From contig CAJTOO010000012.1 in assembly GCA_910577735.1 (NCBI GenBank), forward strand, positions 1 to 64,000: a stretch of 64,000 bases of DNA, given 5' to 3'. Made by a program: the position numbers and the translations under genes. Source of the stretch: an uncultured Lachnospiraceae bacterium (GTDB taxonomy: Bacteria > Bacillota > Clostridia > Lachnospirales > Lachnospiraceae). Positions 16,533-24,942 of the stretch are shown here, in pieces; position 1 is the first letter of the stretch; the number at the start of each line of letters is the position of its first letter. The notes beneath the pieces were generated by a model. The model was not told where the DNA came from and did not search any database. It saw nothing but the letters and a program-made list of their open reading frames with translations.

Positions 16533-17558
16533 TTACACTTCTACCTTACCTGCCAGCACCTTCTTGTAATCTTCCAGATTTTTCTCCAAAAGCGCAGGCG
16601 TATCCAGTCCATAAGGGCACTTGCCCTTACACTGGTTGCAGTGCAGGCACTTCTCAATCTTCATCATCATCTCCTGTCCTGCAGGACTTAAATGCCCTTC
16701 TGAAGGAGAGCGGCGAAGAAGCAGAGACATTCTCGCACAGGTATTGATCTCAATACCAACCGGACAAGGCATACAGTAACCGCATCCTCTGCAGAACTCC
16801 CCTAAAAGTTCCTCTCTGTCCTTCCGGATCAGCGCTGCAAGTTCCTCTGTCATAACCGGCGGATTGCTGATATAAGATAAGAACTCATCCAGTTCTGCTT
16901 CTCTTTGCACCCCCCAGATTGGCAGCACATTGTCATACTGCGCCAGGTAAGCATACGCTGCCGCAGAATTGGTGATCAGACCACCTGATAATGCTTTCAT
17001 GGCAATAAATCCCATATCTGCCGCTTTACATTTCTCCACCAATTCCATATCTTTCTCGGTAGCCAGATAACAGAACGGAAACTGCAGGGTGTCATAGAGC
17101 CCGCTGTCAATCGCCTCGTGAGCCACCGTCAGTCGATGGTTTGTGATGCCGATATGCCTTATCTTCCCCTGCTCTTTTGCCTGCAGAGCTGCATCATAGA
17201 GACCGCTCTCATCTCCCGGCTTCGGACAAAACGCCGGATTATGGAATTGATAAAGGTCTATATAATCCGTCTTTAACTCCCTCAGGCTGGTCTCCAAGTC
17301 TTTCCAGAAGTCTTGCGCATGCCGCGCCCCTGTCTTTGTGGCAATCACAACCTTCTCCCGCATGCCTTCAAAGGCCAGTCCCACTTTATGCTCACTGTCT
17401 GTATACAGTCTGGCTGTATCAAAAAAGGTCACCCCATTCTCATAGGCTTTCCGAAGAAGCTTCACTGCCTCCTCATCCGAAATCCTCTGAATCGGCAATG
17501 CCCCGAAAGCATTCTTGTTTGTTACAATCCCTGTCTTTCCCAGTTTCACTGTCTGCAT
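16533..17558 (-). CDS. Aldo/keto reductase with C-terminal 4Fe-4S ferredoxin-like domain
   Basis: This encodes 341 residues. The N-terminal 230 residues form an AKR barrel: VKLGKTGI, FFDTARLYTDSE with the catalytic tyrosine, KTGAR and DLYQFHNP. The C-terminus carries two cysteine clusters, CRGCGYCMPCPVGI and CLHCNQCKGKCPYGL, as in the large clostridial family of ferredoxin-linked AKRs. It is a cytosolic oxidoreductase whose substrate cannot be predicted. GGAGGAG precedes the ATG. It lies 34 bases behind the TerY-C gene on the same strand with no visible terminator between them, so read-through from the signalling cassette is possible. Confidence 0.92.
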   Translation of the reverse strand: MQTVKLGKTGIVTNKNAFGALPIQRISDEEAVKLLRKAYENGVTFFDTARLYTDSEHKVGLAFEGMREKVVIATKTGARHAQDFWKDLETSLRELKTDYIDLYQFHNPAFCPKPGDESGLYDAALQAKEQGKIRHIGITNHRLTVAHEAIDSGLYDTLQFPFCYLATEKDMELVEKCKAADMGFIAMKALSGGLITNSAAAYAYLAQYDNVLPIWGVQREAELDEFLSYISNPPVMTEELAALIRKDREELLGEFCRGCGYCMPCPVGIEINTCARMSLLLRRSPSEGHLSPAGQEMMMKIEKCLHCNQCKGKCPYGLDTPALLEKNLEDYKKVLAGKVEV

Positions 17559-17592
17559 ATCGTTCTCCTCCCAGAATCTCTAAAATCTCACA

Positions 17593-17940
17593 CTATACAT
17601 CACCGCCGGAACCAAATCCCGAGCCATCATAACTTCCCAGTGTTCCAGATAAACCGCACCAATTACATGTAAAATGGGAATCATTCCCATTATGGCAGTT
17701 GAGTTTGCCACAGTTGCATATCACAAAATCCCTGGTTCTGCAAAAAGGGCAGCCCGGATATCCATTATCAGGAACAATCTGTCCCATAATCTTAGTCTTA
17801 TCGTACTGCTCCCTCTTAGCCGTAGCTTCCTTTACCGGAAACGCCCAGGTATATTTCCATCCATCTTCTGACTTTTCAAAGCGGACACCATATATGTTTT
17901 TACCCTCTTTACATTTACATAACGCAATCCGCGCTTCCAT
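17593..17940 (-). CDS. TerY-C-type zinc-ribbon protein
   Basis: This encodes 115 residues from the ATG at 17940. A longer frame begins with TTG at 18006, but its only Shine-Dalgarno-like site abuts the codon. The domain reads YGVRFEKSEDGWKYTWAFPVKEATAKRE, then CPFC, CNC, C and CNWCG cysteines and a Gly-rich tail. This is the TerY-C metal-binding domain, which in TerY-P systems is often fused to the vWA protein; here it is a separate gene. It is probably a protein-interaction partner of the vWA or kinase module. It is the last gene of the cassette, 69 bases after the phosphatase. Confidence 0.8.
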   Translation of the reverse strand: MEARIALCKCKEGKNIYGVRFEKSEDGWKYTWAFPVKEATAKREQYDKTKIMGQIVPDNGYPGCPFCRTRDFVICNCGKLNCHNGNDSHFTCNWCGLSGTLGSYDGSGFGSGGDV

Positions 17941-18009
17941 TTTGATAATCTTCGCTCCTTTCCAGCCAGGGAATTCTTCTTCACCGTACCCAAAATCACA
18001 ATACAATCC

Positions 18010-18852
18010 TTATACCGCGAATCCCTGTTCCTGCATCATTTCATATGCAAACAGGGCTGTGATGTCATCACCGCTTCCCAATTCACTGGTCTCCTGCAGC
18101 CATATTTTCAACTGGTCGGACACTGCCTTTACGCCATGCTCTTTCAGCAGCTCATAATAATCCCTGCAGGTTTTCCTGAACTCATGGTCGTCTTTATAAC
18201 TGTTAGCAAGTCCGTCTGTAGAAAGCATATACATGACTGGCAGCTGTTTGTTCTCTTCCTGTTTCCTGATAAATGTAATGGCCTTATTCCAGGATTCGTT
18301 CTTGCTAAGAGAATGGGTTTCCGTTCCCAGAATCTTATCTGCCTCAATGATATTGCAAACGCCCTCCTCCGACACTTTTATGATATCCCCATCGCCAAGC
18401 TGAAAGGCAAACAGAAATTCTCTCGTCAGCACCAATCCCAGCAGCGTACTCCCATACATTCTGTAAATCGCTTCTTTATCCTTATTTCCGGATCCATCCA
18501 ACGGAACTTCCCGCTTACATCTGGTATGAAGTTTCAGTATTCTATGCTTCCACTGCGTGTCAATCTCCCGGGCTATTTTGGTATCGCTCTCCCGCTTGAG
18601 AAAAGTAAAGAGCATTTCCGGCTGTGCCGCGTAGGTATCCAGATAATCCCCTAATATTTTACAAAAAACATTTACCGCCACATAGGAACCCGTCTTGCTA
18701 TATGGACAGGCATCACTGCCGTGTCCATCTGCCACTGCCAGAATCACCGTATCCTCATCCTTTATCAGCTTCTTGAAACTGTCCTGACACTCCCTGCCGC
18801 TTCGTATATGGGATGCGCCCTGTACAGATGCGCCGAATACCCTTCGTATCAT
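18010..18852 (-). CDS. PP2C-family Ser/Thr phosphatase (TerY-P module)
   Basis: This encodes 280 residues from the ATG at 18852, which has AGAAAGGA upstream. A longer frame reaches 18933 and would overlap the vWA gene by 29 bases. Metal-binding motifs of the PP2C fold are all present: VADGHGSDAC, FQLGDGDIIKV, MLSTDGLANSY and SGDDITALFAY. The opening FGASVQGASHIRSGRECQDS is typical of phosphatases in TerY-linked operons. It should reverse the phosphorylation made by the kinase encoded upstream. It is cytosolic, with no membrane span. Confidence 0.9.
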   Translation of the reverse strand: MIRRVFGASVQGASHIRSGRECQDSFKKLIKDEDTVILAVADGHGSDACPYSKTGSYVAVNVFCKILGDYLDTYAAQPEMLFTFLKRESDTKIAREIDTQWKHRILKLHTRCKREVPLDGSGNKDKEAIYRMYGSTLLGLVLTREFLFAFQLGDGDIIKVSEEGVCNIIEADKILGTETHSLSKNESWNKAITFIRKQEENKQLPVMYMLSTDGLANSYKDDHEFRKTCRDYYELLKEHGVKAVSDQLKIWLQETSELGSGDDITALFAYEMMQEQGFAV

Positions 18853-18904
18853 ATGCAACATCCTTTCTACTGCAACAGCTCCGTCTTCGGCCTTACTGCC
18901 GCTT

Positions 18905-19618
18905 TTACCACACATCATCTTCCTGAATATCATCCAGGTCCGGAATCCTTCCTCCCATATCTACAATTACCGGCACTGCCTCGTTCTGTTCCGCTGCTTC
19001 TGCCGCAATACTTGCCGGCGCTGACACCAAAGAGGCGGCTGTGGATGCCCACTTGATCATTTTCGTGAGCGCAGCAGCGTTATTCGCCTGCAATACCAGC
19101 TCCTTATTCCCCGTAAACTCCTCCAAAACATCATCGTCTGCATCTTGTCCAATGGAAATGGCAATCTTTACCGCTTTCTTTCCCCAGGGAAGTTTCTTTA
19201 GTTCTGCCAGTGCCTTTTTATAATCGTCCGTGGGCTGCCCGTCAGAAAGCAATACCAATACGGGCGGAAGCGCCCTGTCCGACATAGGCGGAATTGTAAG
19301 CTGCGCCGCAAGAAGCTCAAATGCCTTTCCCAGATCAGTCACACCGGCCGCCTCCAGGTCATCCCAGGCAAAATCCTCCACATTGATCGGATTGCCAGTC
19401 ACCCAGGAAGCACCTGTGGAAAATTTCAGGGTCCGAATCATCAACTGTGCGTTGGGATTGTTCTCCGCCGCAGATACCATCTCCGGTATCGTAGACTGGA
19501 TGGCATGATTCACTGTACCGATTTTTTCCCCGTACATGGAGCCGGAGCAATCCACAATCCAAAAAAAATGAAGCGGCCTGCTTGCCAGTTCTCCTCCCGG
19601 TCTTTTCATTTCTCCCAT
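18905..19618 (-). CDS. TerY-like von Willebrand factor A domain protein
   Basis: This encodes 237 residues. The vWA domain occupies about 15-180 and has an intact MIDAS: the DCSGSM motif near residue 23, a conserved threonine in GVTDLGKAF and the aspartate of LVLLSDGQPTDDY. The C-terminal 50 residues are Ala-rich and then acidic (PDLDDIQEDDVW). This is the TerY type found in tellurite/stress clusters and in TerY-P triads with kinase and PP2C. Its metal-dependent binding surface probably recruits partners according to phosphorylation. The start follows AAGGAGGA, 12 bases after the LRR gene. Confidence 0.9.
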   Translation of the reverse strand: MGEMKRPGGELASRPLHFFWIVDCSGSMYGEKIGTVNHAIQSTIPEMVSAAENNPNAQLMIRTLKFSTGASWVTGNPINVEDFAWDDLEAAGVTDLGKAFELLAAQLTIPPMSDRALPPVLVLLSDGQPTDDYKKALAELKKLPWGKKAVKIAISIGQDADDDVLEEFTGNKELVLQANNAAALTKMIKWASTAASLVSAPASIAAEAAEQNEAVPVIVDMGGRIPDLDDIQEDDVW

Positions 19619-19630
19619 AATCGTTCCTCC

Positions 19631-20803
19631 TTAATCCAGCGCTCTTACACATCTGATCTGTTGTGCCCTGGCATACTGCATGGCATAAGAACCTGCATGG
19701 CATTGGATTGCAAAATTCTCATGCCTGTCATCCAGTTCCCCAAAAGTCTTCAAAAACCCGGTACCCTTTCCACCGCCAATCTCAACTACGGAATCCGGTA
19801 TATAAATGCTTTGCAGATTTTTACATCCTGCAAAGGCACCCTCTTCAATACTGATCACACCCTCCGGAAGCGCAATCTCCTGTAACCCCTCGCACCCTTC
19901 AAATGCTGATATGCTGATCACTTCCAGTTCTTTAGGAAGCACTGCCTCTTTAAGACCTTTGCACCAGCGGAACGTGTTCTCCTTTATTTCCATCAGCTTC
20001 CCCGGAAGTACTACTCTCTTTAACTGCTCACAACCGGCAAAGGTGTTTTCTCCGATGTGTTTCACACTGTCCGGTATAACAACTTCTCTAAGGCCGCTGT
20101 ATTCAAACGCACCGTCAAATTTAGTACGGCTGCCCAAAATCTTTGGACAACCTGCCGCATCCGCCGTACCGATAGAACGTAAAGTTCCTGGCAGCACTAC
20201 TTCCTTTAACTCCCGGCAATTCAGAAACACGCCGTTTCCCAGTATTTCTATTCCCTCTGAAACAATAATCTTCTCAATGCCCACACACCCCTTAAAGGCA
20301 TGATTTCCAACCGCGAATACCTTTTTCCCCTCAATCACATTGGGTATTACAACAACAGGCTCATCAAAATCATCATATTTCGTAATCCTGATTCCCCTTT
20401 TAGTCTCTTCATATTCATACAGACTGTCACTCTCACTTGGAATCCATTCTTTGGGGGATGACGTTTCTTTCTCTGCTTCTAAAGCTCTCCTGCCATCCAT
20501 AGCATCCTTCTTTGACAGTCCCATCGCCGCCGCCCAGGTCAGGACAGCCGCCTCGGCACTCTTCGTTCTGATATCATACCCCTGCTCAATAGACTTGACA
20601 AAACGATGTCTTGTCATGTTATCCATCTCCACAAGGCCTTTCATTTCGTTCACAATGCCATCATCAAATGCAAGCAGCAGCAGATTCCTTTTCAATCTGT
20701 CCTGTGGGAAAAAATCCAAAAGCAGGGCCTGCAGCTTTTTCCTGTCAGAAAGTGCATCCGGATAGTCCTGTACTAAATTGGCCAAAATCTTATCGTCTTC
20801 CAT
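19631..20803 (-). CDS. Leucine-rich-repeat (LRR_5/BspA-type) protein with N-terminal helical adaptor domain
   Basis: This encodes 390 residues. The N-terminal 95 residues are helical (YPDALSDRKKLQALLLDFFPQDRLKRNLLLL) and look like a separate adaptor domain. From about 145 onward come seven or so BspA-type repeats with the pattern 'ipd-v--Ig--aF-gc--L--v-lP'. No signal peptide or anchor is visible, so unlike most BspA proteins this one should be cytosolic. It sits between kinase and vWA genes with gaps of 18 and 12 bases, so it is probably a scaffold or sensing partner of the kinase. That role is inferred. Confidence 0.85.
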   Translation of the reverse strand: MEDDKILANLVQDYPDALSDRKKLQALLLDFFPQDRLKRNLLLLAFDDGIVNEMKGLVEMDNMTRHRFVKSIEQGYDIRTKSAEAAVLTWAAAMGLSKKDAMDGRRALEAEKETSSPKEWIPSESDSLYEYEETKRGIRITKYDDFDEPVVVIPNVIEGKKVFAVGNHAFKGCVGIEKIIVSEGIEILGNGVFLNCRELKEVVLPGTLRSIGTADAAGCPKILGSRTKFDGAFEYSGLREVVIPDSVKHIGENTFAGCEQLKRVVLPGKLMEIKENTFRWCKGLKEAVLPKELEVISISAFEGCEGLQEIALPEGVISIEEGAFAGCKNLQSIYIPDSVVEIGGGKGTGFLKTFGELDDRHENFAIQCHAGSYAMQYARAQQIRCVRALD

Positions 20804-20821
20804 ACACGTTATTTACGCCCC

Positions 20822-22120
20822 TCAATAAAATTCTCCCGTAAGCTGCCCAAAATCAACTCTGGAATCTTTCGCAATGGCAGCTGAACGGCCCTTCGCCACA
20901 GGAATCTGCGTTCCATCAGCCTTACTATAGGTCCAGTTATCATCTGACAGATTTTTGATTCCCCACAGCCTGGGATTGTTGGGATTTTGTACAACTTCCC
21001 CCACCACCGTCTCCATATCATACTTTCCGTCAATATGGTGCTGATACAGCTTCGTATTCGACATGAGCAGTACGGTGCTCTTACCAATCACCATTTTAGG
21101 AGGAACATCTACAGCCTGCTGACATCCCCAACAAATATGTGCGGCGCCGGCTGCTTCCTTTGACGCATCATAGAATACTTCTGCACCACAATGCGGACAG
21201 ATCATTATGCCGGACATAAGATTCGCAAACGTCTCCAGCCACTTTGCTTCCGTGATCCTGCGGTTTGGCTGCGACAGCCCAAGGGTAAACGCCGTGGTAA
21301 ACAAATCCCTTACCTGCTGTGGATACAGATCCCAGAAAATAAGCGCATTATCCTGATAGCCGGCAAGCGGCCTGTTCTCTTTATTATCCGGATCAAAAAT
21401 GAACAGCGGATCCGTCCCATACAACTTATTCATGGCATGTATATCCATGCACTTGATCTGAGCCTCTCTTCTGCCTTCCAGCGGATGGTTCAGCATGAAC
21501 ATATAGAAGAGTAACACCGCCAGGGAAAACAAATCCGTATTCCTGGAAGGCTTTGCTTTCCCTGTCACAATCTCCGGCGCCATGAAACGCGGCGTTCCAT
21601 AAATGCCTGTCTTGGCACCGTTATAAGAAACATTATCGTTATCACAGATCAGCACATCTCCCGTGTCCGGATCAAAGAAAACATTACCAAAAGAAATGTC
21701 CCGATAGCTGTACCCCTTTCCATGTAATGCATGGTAACCTTTGGTTAAATGGTAAGCAGCTTTGCACAGACAGTAAAAAGAAGGTTCTGCCTTTCTCTTC
21801 ATCATATCCACAATGCTTCTGTAGTTTTGCGGACGAATCGGCATAATATAGCCAAAAGATTCTCCATAGTCCCTGAAAATCATATCCTGCGGCCATAAAA
21901 AGGAAGCATCCGGCGGACCGCTTTGGATGAGATTATCCAATATCTCTTTCTGGTTTCTGGTCGCAGTATTCTTATAGTACCATTTTAAGGCATAAGCCTT
22001 ATGCCCGGATTCTACCGAATAGACCTCCCCCTGCCCGCCTGCTCCAAGCAGCTGCTTTATGGTATAACTGTTGCCGCTTTCAGCCGTAAGGGTGATTCCG
22101 CTCTTCAACTGTCCGTCCAT
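20822..22120 (-). CDS. Ser/Thr protein kinase with zinc ribbon and FHA-like C-terminus (TerY-P module)
   Basis: This encodes 432 residues. The kinase domain covers about 18-300: LLGAGGQGEVY, ALKWY with the ATP lysine, YRDISFGNVFF in place of the usual HRD loop, CDNDN in place of DFG, and GTPRFMAPEI. The YRD/DND variants occur in the kinases of TerY-P systems and keep the catalytic and metal aspartates. A zinc ribbon follows (CPHC ... CWGC), then about 80 residues with strands and LWGIKNLSDDNWTY that resemble an FHA or similar phosphopeptide-binding fold. GAGGAG lies upstream of the ATG, only 20 bases after rnfB. It is the first gene of the cassette. Confidence 0.9.
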   Translation of the reverse strand: MDGQLKSGITLTAESGNSYTIKQLLGAGGQGEVYSVESGHKAYALKWYYKNTATRNQKEILDNLIQSGPPDASFLWPQDMIFRDYGESFGYIMPIRPQNYRSIVDMMKRKAEPSFYCLCKAAYHLTKGYHALHGKGYSYRDISFGNVFFDPDTGDVLICDNDNVSYNGAKTGIYGTPRFMAPEIVTGKAKPSRNTDLFSLAVLLFYMFMLNHPLEGRREAQIKCMDIHAMNKLYGTDPLFIFDPDNKENRPLAGYQDNALIFWDLYPQQVRDLFTTAFTLGLSQPNRRITEAKWLETFANLMSGIMICPHCGAEVFYDASKEAAGAAHICWGCQQAVDVPPKMVIGKSTVLLMSNTKLYQHHIDGKYDMETVVGEVVQNPNNPRLWGIKNLSDDNWTYSKADGTQIPVAKGRSAAIAKDSRVDFGQLTGEFY

Positions 22121-22140
22121 GATTGCTTACTCCTCATATT

Positions 22141-22932
22141 CTATAAAATCGCCTTTTTCGGACACTTCTCCTTACAAGCTCCACATCCGATGCACTTCTC
22201 CTGGTCTATGGTCGCATGGAACTCTTCAATTGTCACCGCATCCACCGGACAATTCCGCTTACACAGCTGACAGCCGATACATCCCACATCACAGGCCTTC
22301 ATGGTAGCCGGCCCCTTCTCTCTGGAGCTGCATGCCACCACATGTTTGGCATCGTAAGGAATCAACTCGATCAGATTCTTCGGGCAGACCGCCACACATT
22401 TACCGCAGGCTTTACAAGCCTCCTTATCCACCACTGCCACACCATTCACCACATGTATGGCATCAAAAGGGCACACCTTCACACAGCTTCCAAATCCCAG
22501 ACAACCGTCATTACAGGATTTGGGTCCGCCGTTTGGTACAAAGGCCAACATACGGCAGTCTTCTATTCCTGTATAATCGTAATCCATGCGGGTGCGCTCT
22601 TTATCTCCCTGGCATTTGACAAAAGCCACCTTGTGCACACTCTCACCAGCCTCCACACCCATAATCCGGGCCACCTGGTTACCCACTTTTTCACCACCCA
22701 CCGGGCAGGCATTTGCGGGTGCTTCTCCTTTTACGATAGCTGCCGCCAAACCGGAACATCCCGCATAGCCGCATCCGCCGCAGTTATTGCCGGGAAGAAC
22801 TCCCAGTATGGCTTCTTCCCGCTCATCCACTTCCACTTTAAATTTGATACCGGCCACACCCAGAAACAGCCCCACGAACAAACCGACTGCTCCCACCAAC
22901 ACTGTCGCTATCAAAATACCGGTTATATTCAT
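22141..22932 (-). CDS. rnfB: Rnf complex subunit B
   Basis: This encodes 263 residues. An N-terminal membrane helix (about 3-25) precedes a cluster-binding domain (CGGCGYAGC ... ACP) and then several ferredoxin-like CxxCxxCxxxCP motifs, including CLGFGSCVKVCP, CKACGKCVAVCP, CIGCQLCKRNCP and CIGCGACKEKCP. This is the ferredoxin-accepting subunit of the Na+/H+-translocating ferredoxin:NAD+ oxidoreductase. It is the last rnf gene. The next gene, the Ser/Thr kinase, starts 20 bases later with no terminator. Confidence 0.97.
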   Translation of the reverse strand: MNITGILIATVLVGAVGLFVGLFLGVAGIKFKVEVDEREEAILGVLPGNNCGGCGYAGCSGLAAAIVKGEAPANACPVGGEKVGNQVARIMGVEAGESVHKVAFVKCQGDKERTRMDYDYTGIEDCRMLAFVPNGGPKSCNDGCLGFGSCVKVCPFDAIHVVNGVAVVDKEACKACGKCVAVCPKNLIELIPYDAKHVVACSSREKGPATMKACDVGCIGCQLCKRNCPVDAVTIEEFHATIDQEKCIGCGACKEKCPKKAIL

Positions 22933-22969
22933 ATCAATCCTCCACCTATCGCCTCATCATTTTTCATCA

Positions 22970-23548
22970 TCAGAGCAATCCTGAAAATCCGCAGAACGCG
23001 ATTGCCATTAAACCAGCTGTCACCAGCACAATCGGCATGCCCTGGAAAGATTCCGGTATATCATTATGTGTCATCTTCTCCCGGATGCCTGCAAGAATAA
23101 CAATGGAAATCGTAAAGCCCACTGCTGTCGCAAAGCCGTTGACTATTCCAGTCATTATTCCATAGTTCTTTTGCACATTGGTAAGTGCCACACCAAGCAC
23201 TGCACAGTTGGTCGTAATCAAGGGCAGGTACACACCCAGAGACTGGTACAGGCCCGGAATAAATTTCTTCAGGAACATTTCCACGAACTGCACCAGAGCC
23301 GCAATCACCAGAATAAATACGATAGTCTGTAGATAGGTGATGTCAAAAGGCACCAGAATAAACTGATAAATAGCACCCGCCACCGCCGATGCCAGCGTGA
23401 TGACAAAGATAACCGCCACACCCATACCGGTTGCCGTGTTCGTCTTTTTGGATACGCCCAGGAACGGACACAATCCCAGGAACTGGCTTAAGACCACGTT
23501 ATTCACAAGGGAGGATGCGATCAGAATCACCAATAAGTCTTTAAGCAT
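22970..23548 (-). CDS. rnfA: Rnf complex subunit A
   Basis: This encodes a 192-residue integral membrane protein with about six helices. It begins LKDLLVILIASSLVNNVVLSQFLGLCPFLGVS, the hallmark opening of RnfA/NqrE, which carries a conserved cysteine in the membrane. It pairs with RnfE to form the membrane electron/ion path. It overlaps the rnfE stop by eight bases, which suggests translational coupling. Confidence 0.97.
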   Translation of the reverse strand: MLKDLLVILIASSLVNNVVLSQFLGLCPFLGVSKKTNTATGMGVAVIFVITLASAVAGAIYQFILVPFDITYLQTIVFILVIAALVQFVEMFLKKFIPGLYQSLGVYLPLITTNCAVLGVALTNVQKNYGIMTGIVNGFATAVGFTISIVILAGIREKMTHNDIPESFQGMPIVLVTAGLMAIAFCGFSGLL

Positions 23549-24341
23549 TGTTTGTCTCCTCCTCTCCCGCTTCTTCTTCCACGATTTCTTCTATCTCAAT
23601 CTCATTCCGTATCTTCTCATCCTTCTTTTCTGCTGCACCGTTTTCTGCCTTATCATCAACCAGACGTTTCGCACATCCCGCGTCAGAACAATTCAGACAA
23701 TCATTTCCGCAGCCTGATTGAATCTTCGACATATCTTTACCCCTGCGCTCACCATTTATCTTGACCTTGTTCTGAATCGCCGTCAATACAGCCAGCACAA
23801 AGAAAGCACCCGGCGCCATGATAAAGATGCTCACCGGTACGAAATTCTCCGGCATTACACCGATGCCAAACAGCGTGCCTGCTCCCAGAAGCTCCCTTAC
23901 CGCACCGATACAGGTTAAGGCAACAGAAAACCCAAGTCCCATACCAATTCCATCAAAGAGAGAAGGAATCACCGGATTCTTATAAGCATATGCCTCTGCC
24001 CGGCCTAAAATAATACAGTTTACTACGATAAGCGGAATATAGATTCCAAGCGCATCATACAAAAACGGAATGAATCCCTGTAACAAAAGTTCCACCATCG
24101 TCACAAACGAGGCGATAATGACGATAAACGCAGGAATTCTCACTTTATCCGGAATAATATGCCGAAGCATAGAGATAAAGACATTACTCAATGCAAGCAC
24201 CACCATCGTGGTAAGTCCCATGCCAAGACCATTGATCGCCGAGGTCGTGACCGCCAATGTGGGGCACATGCCCAGCATCAGGACGAAGGTAGGATTTTCT
24301 TTGACAATACCGTTCACAAGACGTTCTTTTACACTATTCAT
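23541..24341 (-). CDS. rnfE: Rnf complex subunit E with Cys-containing C-terminal extension
   Basis: This encodes 266 residues from the ATG at 24341, eight bases after GGGAGG; the frame also extends to a GTG at 24347. The first 200 residues are the RnfE/NqrD membrane core (ENPTFVLMLGMCPTLAVTTSAINGLGMGL). After that comes a cytoplasmic extension of about 65 residues with CGNDCLNCSDAGC, four cysteines, then an acidic tail rich in Glu. The extension is not part of the basic RnfE fold and could bind metal. It overlaps both rnfG and rnfA by eight bases. Confidence 0.95.
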   Translation of the reverse strand: MNSVKERLVNGIVKENPTFVLMLGMCPTLAVTTSAINGLGMGLTTMVVLALSNVFISMLRHIIPDKVRIPAFIVIIASFVTMVELLLQGFIPFLYDALGIYIPLIVVNCIILGRAEAYAYKNPVIPSLFDGIGMGLGFSVALTCIGAVRELLGAGTLFGIGVMPENFVPVSIFIMAPGAFFVLAVLTAIQNKVKINGERRGKDMSKIQSGCGNDCLNCSDAGCAKRLVDDKAENGAAEKKDEKIRNEIEIEEIVEEEAGEEETNNA

Positions 24342-24942
24342 TTTCACTACCTCCCTTCAGCTGTGTCTGGAAATAGTAAAGCCCTGCGTTGACTCCATTG
24401 GTCACCGCATTTGTCGTAATCGTTGCACCGGAAATCGCATCGACCTGATTCTCCGATGTAGCGCCGCTCTTGGTATATTCAAACTTCTCCACATTCTTAT
24501 CAGCAAACTGCGGCTTTAAAACCGCCTCTGCCTGCATGCCAAGCCCTGCTGTCTCGGAAATGGAAAGAATGGAAATGCCGTTCACAGTGCCATCCGTACG
24601 CACACCAACGGTAAAACGGATATCTCCGCCATACCCCTCTTTGGTCGTCACTGTCACAACATAACCCAAGATACTGCCGGCACTGTCCTTGGCCATCATC
24701 ACTTCGTCTATCGTCTCCTGCCCATAGCCGGCGCCATTCCACGCACTCTCTTCCACCACAGCAACTTCCACGGCGTCAAAAGATGCCGCATCTGCAAACA
24801 CTTCCTGGCAGGCTTCCTGTTTTGCCTTGGCCTCCTGCACTGCAATAGGCTCCTTGGTCACCTGGTAGACAATTCCCAGAAGCAAACCGGCTATCAATGT
24901 GATCGCCACCATGATTCCGGTATTTTTCATCATTTCTTTCAT
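24334..24942 (-). CDS. rnfG: Rnf complex subunit G (flavoprotein)
   Basis: This encodes 202 residues. An N-terminal membrane helix (about 10-28) anchors an extracytoplasmic FMN-binding domain. The flavinylation motif SGATITT lies near residue 175 in VDAISGATITTNAV. The threonine there should receive FMN from ApbE, which is encoded at 13597-14658. It overlaps the rnfD stop by four bases. Confidence 0.96.
   Translation of the reverse strand: MKEMMKNTGIMVAITLIAGLLLGIVYQVTKEPIAVQEAKAKQEACQEVFADAASFDAVEVAVVEESAWNGAGYGQETIDEVMMAKDSAGSILGYVVTVTTKEGYGGDIRFTVGVRTDGTVNGISILSISETAGLGMQAEAVLKPQFADKNVEKFEYTKSGATSENQVDAISGATITTNAVTNGVNAGLYYFQTQLKGGSENE

Noticed and set aside
17593..22120. Reading the cassette as a tellurite-resistance operon
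   Set aside because: TerC, TerD, TerB and other ter genes are absent; only TerY-type and kinase/phosphatase parts are present.
22216..23100. A 294-codon plus-strand open frame opposite rnfB and rnfA
   Set aside because: It is fully antisense to two well-supported genes, is rich in His/Thr as expected for a shadow frame, and shows no protein family pattern.
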